Shown: positions 11,994 through 23,100 of the stretch, piece by piece
Layout: each line of letters starts with the position of its first letter
Position numbering within the stretch: the first letter of the stretch is position 1
Source of the DNA: Ophthalmolycus amberensis
Lineage: Eukaryota; Chordata; Actinopteri; Perciformes; Zoarcidae
Direction: 5' to 3'
Length of the DNA stretch: 64,000 nt
NCBI GenBank assembly: GCA_024529925.1
Contig: JAFEUB010001559.1
Location: 1-64,000 of the forward strand
Translations under genes and position numbers: made by a program
The notes under the pieces: model-generated
The model's input: the letters and a program-made list of their open reading frames with translations, nothing else
Told to the model about the DNA's origin: nothing
The model's database searches: none

Positions 11994-12008
11994 GGGGGGG
12001 GGGGGGGG
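11994..12008. repeat. Poly-G tract
   Basis: Run of 15 G bases. Similar homopolymers occur at 45816-45831 (G), 52529-52540 (C) and 25331-25350 (C). Confidence 0.9.
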
Positions 12009-12396
12009 TGAAATACACAGATTCAACAGCTCACCTGCAGCTTTTATTATTTTGTGAATGTTCTGCAGCGTTACCTGCCCCATAGGTAACGCCTGAAACG
12101 AAGTCTTCACTTGTTAAACATAAAAAATGCAAAGTATATAAATGAACAGATACATTTAAAAATAAATGATTGAAACTCAACCTCCTTATTTAAAAAATGT
12201 TCATAATGATTCTAAATGACACTTTATGACATCACCCTTTTATTTCATGTACTTTGTTTTTGACAGTGGTGTTTGTCAACAGTTACGGCTCCCTGACTTT
12301 TTAGCCAATCACATGCACCCCTCAACAATATGACCAACTTATACGACACAATATATGTCACAAACACACACAAACATATGCACAGAGAGAAGTCCT

Positions 12397-12399
<3 letters not shown>

Positions 12400-12427
<28 letters not shown>
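12400..12427. repeat. (CA)n microsatellite
   Basis: CA run of about 28 bases. Confidence 0.95.
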
Positions 12428-12431
<4 letters not shown>

Positions 12432-14439
12432 ACACAGACTCACAAAGACATTTAGTAAAACATGGTTTTAAAAGGTGATTTCACTCTAAGCTCAGAGCTG
12501 AAATGAGCTTTAAAATGCAGATTTAAAAACCCCATGTTGGATTACAGAATACTCAGGTGGCTAAGAGTAGAAATAAATGACCCAACGTGAGCCTTAATGT
12601 AACAAACCGCAGTTTGACTGGTCAACTCTTCGTTATTGTCTGACGCACAGTCTGAGATCATTTGCCTCTTAACCTACAATTACAACAAAAAGCAAACAAA
12701 TGGAAATAAGGAGTTCACGTTGGACGTTAAAGTCATTTCAAAGGTCTTTTCAAGTCGTGAGTAAAGAGGTGTATAAAGCGTTCGGGAGTTTTGAATGTGC
12801 TGTGTTCAGGAAGCTGATGAAGACTCATCCTTCCTGCAAACGACATCAAAATTCACATGCTGTCCAATTTGACGGTCAGCGGCGTCTTTAGGGGAGCAGT
12901 CCGTCGTTCGAAGGATTATGTGCTGCGTGAGAGCCGTTTGGCTGGCATTTGACTCTCCTCTTTGCTTTAAAGATTAGTGTATAATCCTGCTGCAGCTCGG
13001 GGAATTGAAAGAGATGACTTGATTGTGTGGCTTTCGCCAACCACGAGCTGCAGGACGTCCCATACATCCGGCTCTTTCACAACTTGTGAAGCCGCTTAAA
13101 TGCAGTTGTACTCCTTACTTTGCTTTGTTCGTTGCTGTACAGGAAGAAATGTCCCATTATGAGAAGTGCTGAGGAACATATGATGCCTCAAAATATGAAC
13201 GTAAATTCAAGGCTTTGATTAAAGAGGAAGGGCTCACAGCGCAGACTTAATCCTAAAAAAGGAGGGCCACATTAAAACTGATGTGGCTGCCTAGTGGTTT
13301 TACAGTCAGAAACTGTAATGAAACTGGTTTTGAAATCATCTTGGCTCAAAAACTTAGACAGTAGATGTCATAAATGTTCATTAAATTGACGATTTAATGC
13401 TATCAACATATTCATTTGACTAAAACAAGCAGTGACATAACGTTGCAACGCGTAAACAGCCGGAGTGAATGAGGCAAATGTAACAACTTGATGCTTCATC
13501 CACACTCTCTTGTCACAAAGCATATCGATGATTGGAGCAGATTTACTGCCCACTGCCATGCTGAGTCACCATCCCCAGCTCCTCCTCCCACTGCCGGCTC
13601 ATATGCAATGTCACTCCACACTTCTGACCCGCAAACCACAAAGCAGGTCAAAGTATTGAATTATGACGTCACTGAAAACAGCGTTGGATGATTGTTAAGC
13701 TCAAGATAAGAGTACGTGTCATTATGTTGCTGATCCTGAACGCTGTGGAGGATGCAATCGGCTCCGATTTCACACTGAGTAGGATTTAAAATAGACTACG
13801 TTCTTGCTTCAGTATGACATCATTAGAAGAAGTCTGCATAGCAACTGGAACTCACAAATGAATTAAACACCTCAATGAAAGACCTCTTTAGTGAGTATTC
13901 TGCTGTAGCAAGAGGAAACGTGCCAGCAAGCTTTGATGATGTGTCTGAAGCCTGAAAGTGTGTTTGTATTCTCCTAATATGCAACGTATGAGATGTAAAG
14001 CTGCCTGGATCACATTTGGTTGTTGATATAGCAACTTATCTGTCAAGACACATACTGAATGTATCACTGACGTTCATATTTCATTTGTTTTTACATCAAT
14101 ATTCATATTCCAAACAACAACAATTGGGAGAGCAAATTACATCGTGCCCGTATCACACAGTGTGAGACGGTCAAAAGCTTCAAACACCAAAATGTCATAT
14201 TCTAAGTCTTCCAGCTGGAAACCAAATCAAATCCTCCAGTTCTCCGTCTTTGCTCCTGTAACGATTTTACAGCTACTCGTGAAATACCAAATGATGGAAC
14301 ATTTCAACACTCTAATTTGATTCGTTAACAATCTACTATTCATTTTGTCGTCGTCATAACTACATAATGTTTCCGTGAGCAGCTGTGCGTGAAGAAGACT
14401 CTGCTCCACGTCTGCTAGCTGGTGCTTCTGTGTTTTCAG

Positions 14440-17400
14440 GTGACGGGAACCCCAAAGAGAGCAGTCCTTTCATCAACAGCAGTGCAGCCAGAGACGCGGA
14501 CAAGAGCCAGCAGTATGACGGCAAGAACATGGCTCTGTTTGAGGTGGGGATCCTTTTCAACAACATGAAACCTCGAGTTTGCATGTCACTCAGAGATATA
14601 TCTTATATAACTGTGTGTTTCTGTTCCCTGCAGGAGGAGATGGATACCAGTCCAATGGTCTCCTCTTTGCTCAGCAGTCTGGCCAACTACTCCAACATGC
14701 CGACGGGCAGCAAAGAGCACGAAGAGGCCGAGAATAACGAGGAGGGGGCGCGTCCGTCGAAAAAGCCTGTCAAGGTAGAGTCCTGCGTGTGATCCAGTCA
14801 TTCCAAAAATATCATGAAGCTAACAGTTTAATAAACCCGTCCTTATGGGTGCACGCCATACACTGTATATAAGAAGTGGACGTAGTCACTGTGACGTCAC
14901 CCGTCACCTACAGTTTTGAAGCCTCAAGTTTGGCATTATGGACGTCGCCATCTTGGTTTTTGGTCGTCTCCATCTTGGGGTTTTTTTGCAACCAGAAGTG
15001 AGACGAGAAGGTGGAGCTAAGTACAACCGGAACGCAAAATAAGACATTTTTAGATGACCAAAAATATACATGCAGAATTTTGAGGACTGTAACTCTCAGC
15101 AACAAAAAAAGAGATCTATGGATACATGTTAGCTATTTATTGTGCAAACTATACTTTGTTTGAATTGGTCGCTGCCAGCCAGCAGATTGGCCGATAAACA
15201 TTTATCTTCTTACTTCTCTGCAGCTCAGAGGAAATAAACCCTTTTCAATCGAACAAAGAGCTTGTCGTCTTCTCTTTGTGTTTGAAAAGAATAAACCCCT
15301 TTCTTTCTAATGAAATAGTTGGACCTCATTTCATTCATTTCAAAGGCAGAATCTATTTCAGCAGACAGAGACTGAACAACAAAGTGCACTACTTCCCCGA
15401 TTATAACCCCCGTGTTTTAATCCAAGTAGACTGAAAACTAAGACACAAAAACGTTGACTAATCGCTTTCCTCGTTTGTGCTTCTCAGGCTCCACAGCTGG
15501 GCACTCTGATGGGCGTGTACTTGCCGTGCATCCAGAACATCTTTGGGGTGATCCTCTTCCTGCGGATGACTTGGATGGTCGGGGTCGGAGGCGTCTTCGG
15601 CTCCTTCATAATCGTCTTCATGTGTTGCTCCACGGTGAGTGGAACTGTAGATCTGCTGTTGCATATTTGTTGGGAAACACGACGGCTCTTTGGCCACTCA
15701 GAAAACAAATGTATTAAAATATGCGTGGTTCATTTATAATTTTACAATTATTTACAATAGAGCTGTAAACATCCATCCACCAAATACATCTTAAAGTGGT
15801 TCCTCAGCACACATACCCTTTTTTATGTTTTTTATTTTATTTTATTTGTGACATATAGCAAGGTTTTTTATTGTTCTTACTTTTGTAAAGATAAAGGAGT
15901 GGCATACCAATGGGAATGGTTTTTCTGATTATTATTTTTTTGTTTTGTCTTTTTATGTGCAAATATAAAGATGAAGGAATGACATACAGATGGGAAGGTT
16001 TTTATTTTACTTTTATTTACTGAGAAGAAGAGATTAACTGTACATGTGCATGCAGAGGAAGATGTGTGGTGAATAATCGTTGTGTGGAGTCAGTTTCAAA
16101 TAAAAGCATTTGAGGCTTTTATGGCGGCAGAAATAACAGAAACAAACACAATGACTGTCTGTGGAAAGGGGAAACAAACGTGAGGATAAATGAGTAAAGA
16201 AATACATAGAAAAGAGGAAGAAAGAAATTTCAACAAATCATAATGCGACAGTAATAATATTCTTCTAATAGTCTGTTTCTGTGTGTGTTTCCACTTGATT
16301 GTGTGTTTGCAATAGAAATATGTTATACGTGATTTAAAAACAGATTATCAAATATCAAAGAACCTTTGACCCTTGAAAGCTCAGCCGGTCCCTTTAGATC
16401 AGCCCATCAAACCCTTTTAGTTGTTCCAGACTGAAATCCAACGTTGCTCGTCCGTTTTCGATTTGTGGCGCCTCGTCTTTGGAGCAGCCGTCCGCTCAGT
16501 GTGAGACCGACAAACTCCACCGCAGCTTTTAACTGCCTCCTTAAAACCAGTGGTGTACAGTAACGAAGTAGAAATACTTCGTTACTGTACTTAAGTCATT
16601 TTTTTTGGATATCTGTACTTTACTTTACTATTGATATTTCTGTTGACTTTTACTTTTACTTCACGACATTTTGCAAAGAAAACTGATACTTTTACTCCGA
16701 TACATTTCCCCTGAAACCTTCGTTACTCGCTACAAAATCAAATTTATCTTTAGAAACAAAATGAATCATGAGAGCAGCGTCGGGGACTGTGGTGTTTCAG
16801 GTGATTATAGATTAAATAAAACATGCTTACTGATGTTTTATTCCATTTCTGCCAATAGATCTCCCTAAATGCTGCACAATGTTCCTTAGAAGGTGACTAT
16901 TAAAATACGGCAAATTTTTGGTGTCAGTTGACTGAACTTCCTTCAGTCTGTTTGTCATTATGTATGCTTTTATGACACTAAATGACTTATTGATTCACTT
17001 AAGGGCACATCTCTGGTAAACACAACCTATAAAGTATAGCTTTTGTGTGATTTTTTGTGGAGGAATGCAGTTTTACAGATCTGTCGATTAAATCAAGTAA
17101 CAGGATTATTATTATAGTCCTAATTATTATCCTAAGATGTATTCCAAACCTCCTCTGTTGTGCTTTTTCCAGACGATGCTCACAGCCATCTCCATGAGTG
17201 CCATTGCAACAAATGGAGTGGTGCCAGGTGAGTGGATACCTGAGAGGAGATGTATTGCTGTGTTTAAGTGTGAGAGAACGCAAACCGACTCTTCTGTGTG
17301 TTTGTGACTCTCAGCTGGAGGTTCATATTACATGATCTCTCGCTCTCTGGGGCCCGAGTTCGGTGGAGCTGTTGGGATCTGCTTCTACTTGGGCACCACT

Positions 17401-20068
17401 TTTGCAGGAGCCATGTACATTCTGGGCTGCATTGAAATTCTGCTGGTCAGTAGAATATTCTCTTTACAGCCTTAAATATTGTCTATCATTCGTCTATAGT
17501 CCTATTTAATTGTCATTTCCTCGTGCTTCGACCCTTCCCCACCACACCATGCCGTTTTTTCGCCTCCCTTTACTTTCCCTTTCTCCCTCCGTCTTTCCAT
17601 TCCTTCAGATTTATATCATCCCCCAGGCAGCCATCTTTAAGATCGAGGGCCTGGAGGGCCAGGAGGCAGAGTTGGCTCTCCTCAACAACATGCGGGTGTA
17701 CGGCACCATCGTGCTGAGCTTCATGGTGCTGGTGGTGTTTGTCGGGGTCAGATATGTGAACAAGCTGGCGCTGGTCTTCCTGGCCTGTGTCATCCTCTCC
17801 ATCGTGGCCGTTTACGCCGGAGTCATCAAGACCGCCATCGACCCCCCCGTCTTCCCGTAAGTGACTCGCTCGTTCACCTCTCAGAGTCTCCCGGAGGTGA
17901 TCCGAGGAACGTGACGATGACGTGCCGACTTTCTCAACAGCGTCTGCGTCCTGGGAAACCGAACGCTCCTCTCCAAAGGATACGACGTCTGCGCAAAGCT
18001 CGTCGAGATAGACAATGAAACCGTCACCACCAACCTGTGGAGGACCTTCTGTGATTCTGAGACTCTCAATGCCACTTGTGACGAATACTTCACCAACAAC
18101 AACGTCACAGAGATACAGGGCATCCCGGGGGTCAGTAGTGGCATCCTGGCAGGTAAGCGATGCCTGATCGATGACACCCTCTACCAATCATCAGGATGAG
18201 GATCAATCCACCGCACATGCTCAATTAAACGTCCCTCTGTCTTTTAGAGAACCTGTTTGGGAACTACCTAGAAAAAGGGATGTTCCTGGAGAAGCGTGGG
18301 CTCGCATCAGTAGTGAATACAGACAATCCGCCGAACCAGCACGAACCGCTACGTCCTGGCTGACATCACCAGCTTCTTCACCCTGCTGGTCGGGATATAC
18401 TTCCCATCTGTCACAGGTGAGCAGCAGAAGAGGACGTCCTCGCCCGATTGAGGGGGCCGTCTTTAGCTTTAAAGCTGCTTCGAATCTATATTTTTAGAGT
18501 AAAATGGAAATCCTTAAGGTTTCAGTCCCGGTTGATTTAGAATTTCTATTAAACTGTGCTTTGAGTTTCTGGTCCAGAATCCAGTTTGTAATACTACACA
18601 TGTATATATATTGCAATATTTTCATCAGTGTCAACAATCGCCATTGTGTTACCTTTTTGGTGATAGATAGAGTGACTTAACGTCTTCAAGATCACCACGT
18701 AAACAACGGATTAGACGTATTGTGATCGAGGTAGAGATGAACCATTAAAGAACAATTATTCTTTGGGCCGTTTCTACTTTACTTGCTCGTGAGAGATACA
18801 GACATAGAAGTTGAAAGAGGGGATGACATGCAGCAAAAAGACCCGAGGGCAGAATTAACTGGGGCGGCTGCATTAAGGACTTAGACTTGATACTAAGCAC
18901 TCAAACCAGAGATCTACACTGTAATCGGGCCCGTTACCTCTCCCTGCTGGTTGTCAAAGCACAAAGCTCCTGATTGTTTCATCTCGCTCCTCTCACAGGG
19001 ATCATGGCGGGCTCCAACCGCTCTGGAGACCTGCGTGATGCTCAGAAGTCGATCCCCATCGGCACCATTGCAGCCATCACCACCACGTCTATTGTGTGTA
19101 TCCTTCACTGAGCTCAACCTGCTGGTTTTACATAAACCTTTGGCATGTGATGTGGATCAAACATCTCCAATAATACATTTCCTGACAGCTTGTCCCCAGA
19201 CATGTCCACTGTTGTGCTGTTTGGAGCCTGTATAGAAGGAGTCGTCCTGAGGGACAAGTGAGTCTTATGATGTAGATTTGTGTAAAGGACCAATTGTTCA
19301 TACATCCACTTATATATCAGTTTGAAAACATTCAAAAGACGTTAGTTTATCTGAATGAATGGTCAGCGAGTCAGTGTTTGTTATTGCAGCTTCTGATTAT
19401 GTCTTCTCTCTCCACAGGTTTGGTGAAGGGGTCAATGGTAACCTGGTGATTGGGACTCTGGCATGGCCGTCTCCGTGGGTCATTGTGTTCGGCTCCTTCT
19501 TCTCTACCTGCGGAGCCGGACTCCAGAGTCTGACCGGAGCTCCACGGCTCCTGCAGGCCATCTCTCGAGACGGCATCATCCCATTTCTTAGAGTGTGTAC
19601 ACATGTCGCACTAAAATGTGTCTTTATTTTTTTTTTTAAACGCATCAGCGAGCTGCAGAGAATGTTGATATTTTTAGAGGCAAACTCAAGACCTTTTTTA
19701 ATCTGGCTTTTAAATTGAGCTTTATTTATTTATCTTCCAAATGATTTATTTACGGTAAGTACACATTTTTAGTTTATTAGTGTGTTTGATTCAAATCTTT
19801 CTGTAGCTTTACGCTGCAGAAACAAACACGATCATCACATTAATAGATGATTAAAATCCCATACTTTATTTGTACAGTGCGTACTGTCCAAGGAGGTGCA
19901 ATGAAACGTGATTTAATTTAATCCTTTGATGTTGCTGCAGGTGTTTGGACACGGCAAGGCCAACGGGGAGCCCACCTGGGCCCTTCTGCTCACAGCTTGC
20001 ATCTGTGAGATTGGCATCATCATCGCCTCCCTGGATGCAGTCGCACCCATCCTCTCCATGTGAGCACA

Positions 20069-20110
<42 letters not shown>

Positions 20111-23100
20111 TGTTCATTGTTGTGCGGTCTTTTTATTTTTATTTTCTCCTCCTCTCTCTTTAGGTTCTTCTTGATGTGCTACATGTTTGTCAATCTGGCC
20201 TGTGCCCTGCAGACTTTGCTGAGGACGCCAAACTGGAGGCCGCGCTTTAAGTTCTACCACTGGTGAGTGTGTGGGGTCAGTGTCAGAAAACCTAACATAT
20301 GCTGTAATGCCTGCTTTGCATTTTAATCAAAGTAACAGCATCTGCGAAATGACGATATTCACCAGAGCTGTGTGCACCTGGATCACCATGGGGAGCTAAA
20401 CCCATGCTGTCTGCACTCCAGCATGAGTTTAACAGCAGAGGATTAAACCTGTTTATTTATAAGCTGTGGTAATTGTTGAGTTCCAGCCAGAGGTGTGAAG
20501 CTGGCAGAAATGATTTAGACCAAACATGTGATGTCCTGTCTCCTGCAGGGCTCTGTCTTTCTTGGGTATGAGCCTGTGCCTGTCGCTCATGTTCATCTGC
20601 TCTTGGTATTACGCCATCATTGCCATGGGCATCGCCACCTGCATCTACAAATACATTGAGTTCTGCGGGTAAGCAATCATAGTAGGTACAATTGAATCGC
20701 AGCAACCAACTTAAGTTTCTCACCCGGTTTGTATTCTTTGCAGTGCATCTACTTATTCTGCCAGTGGCTATTGTTTCAGCTCAATTGGGCTTGTTTTTGT
20801 TTAATGTGCTGCGTCACAGAGCGGAGAAGGAGTGGGGCGATGGGATACGTGGCATCTCTCTGAGCGCTGCACGCTTTGCTCTCATGAGGCTGGAGGAAGG
20901 ACCGCCACACACCAAGAACTGGAGGTCAGTCCACAAAAACAGTGCTACTCGTATCACCGGTTGAAGTTTAAAACACCATTTCTTTACCGTACTGAGATGA
21001 GATGGTCTTTTACTTGGTGCTTTGCTTTGTTTTCTTTCGTCAGGCCTCAGATCCTGGTTCTGGTGAGCGTGGACGAGGAGCAGAACGTAGAGCAGCCTCG
21101 TCTGCTCTCTCTGGCCAATCAGCTGAAAGCAGGGAAGGGTCTGACCATCGTCGGCACCTCAGTTCAAGGAACCTTCCTGGACAACTACACGGAGGCCCAG
21201 AGGGCAGATCAGGTTCATCCTCCAATCTCTGACGCATGCACTTTGACTTGTGATAGAACCACAGTGGATTAATATCCACAGCTGGCCGATGCTACCCCGT
21301 GATTGGCCATTGTGCGTTTGAAGGCGGGACTTAGCGAAAGGTCAATTTGGCTGAACTTTTACCCAGATTTTGTGATGTCCGACAGAAAGGGTGAAAGGAG
21401 TGAAACAGTCTGTGGGACAGATGGTGCACCAATGCACTAAAATGATACACTTCATATCTTCACTGTATAGACATTTACAGAAGTAGGAGAAGATATCTGC
21501 CAGCTGTGATTAGTTGTTCCGTGTCACATGACGTGCGGCACACGCTACAGCTGTCAGGACCGTGACAGCTGTCTTCTGCTCTCTGTGCATTTGCAGTCTT
21601 TGCGTAAGTTGATGGAGATGGAGAAGGTGAAGGGTTTCTCTCAGGTGGTCATCACCTCCAATCTGAGAGATGGGACGTCCCACCTGATCCAGGTTGGAGG
21701 ACTGGGAGGTCTGAAGCACAACACTGTGTTGGTCAGCTGGCCCCGAAACTGGAAACAGCCTGAGTACCACCAGCAGTTTAGGAACTTTATTGGTCAGTCT
21801 TAAACACTGGTAAAATAATCGATGTCTTGGATATTATTTAATGAATCTGATTATCCTGGTTATTGAGCATGTATGTGGTTTGTTCACAAAACAATGCATT
21901 GCTCTTTAAAGTTACTGTGAGGGACTTTTAACTGATTATGAAACAGTCTCAATTTAATACTGATGCCTCTAAATGAGCTGAGAAGATGGGCTGTTTCTAT
22001 AGCCTCAATCACCATCACCAGAGAAATCATATTTTTCCTGTGTAGATGAATTAAACAAAGTGAGGGGAACCCTTTCCCAGGCCCTTCATTGTACTTTATA
22101 CCAAATCCATTGTGTCCCTCCACAGAGGTGGTCCGAGAGACGACTGTAGCCAGTCTGGCCTTGTTGGTTCCGAAGAATATCTCCAGCTACCCGTCCAACG
22201 GAGAACGCTTCACCGAAGGCCACATAGACGTGTGGTGGATTGTCCACGATGGAGGCATGTTGATGCTGCTGCCCTTCCTGCTGCGACAGCATAAGGTGGG
22301 AAACAAAGACACAAAGAAACGTTCTTTACATTTGAGATTGTTTGGTGTGATTTTGTCTGAGGAAAACTAAATAACGAACACCAGTTACAAAGGGCACAGT
22401 GTCGAGGTTTAAAATAGAACGTGTTGTTCATCGGCTGTGAATGTTCCTGTTTTCAGGTGTGGAGGAAGTGCAAGATGCGCATTTTCACTGTGGCTCAGAT
22501 GGATGACAATAGTATCCAGATGAAGAAAGACCTCATCACCTTCCTCTATCACCTGCGCATCGAAGCTGCGGTGGAAGTGGTGGAGATGGTGAGAGACTCG
22601 TCTGACACATAATCGGAGTTTACAAACAAGAAGGAAGCCAAGAGGAGAGGACTATCATTATATCTTTATTTGATCAGGCTATCTCATTGAGATCAAAGGG
22701 ATAGTTTTGGTCTTTGATGTGAGGTTGTATAAGGGTGATGATGAAGATGAAAAATAGCTTTTGTTTTGAGACAAACCCAGATTTGTTTCATCCATAGAAC
22801 CAAACTTTCTTTCATGTTATGACTCCTGTTTCAGGACTTGACGTCTGTATGATGAATGAACAAATGTATTCGTCTCTTTAAAGCACGACGGTGACATCTC
22901 GGCCTACACCTACGAGAAGACACTGGTAATGGAACAACGGTCACAGATCCTCAAACAGATGCATCTGACCAAGAACGAGAAGGAGAGAGAGGTAAAGCAG
23001 AAAAGTTCGTACTACACTTAACTGGAGGAACCTTGATACCTAAAGAAGGCGTGTGTCATTGTAAAACCCCTTTTACCGAATGGTGAGCACAGAAGACCGT

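Larger units (their letters stand above)
10849..14439. other. Upstream/intronic region of slc12a5, no exon identified
   Basis: No recognisable coding exon is present. Homopolymer G (11994-12008) and a CA run (12400-12427) are the main landmarks. The alternative first exons of KCC2 (family knowledge: two isoforms with different short N-termini) were looked for and not found. They may be here but unrecognised, or lie outside the window. Confidence 0.45.

Noticed and set aside
17570..18187. 205-residue minus-strand open frame opposite slc12a5 exons 7-8
   Set aside because: It is the antisense shadow of well-conserved coding exons and crosses an intron. It has no family similarity.
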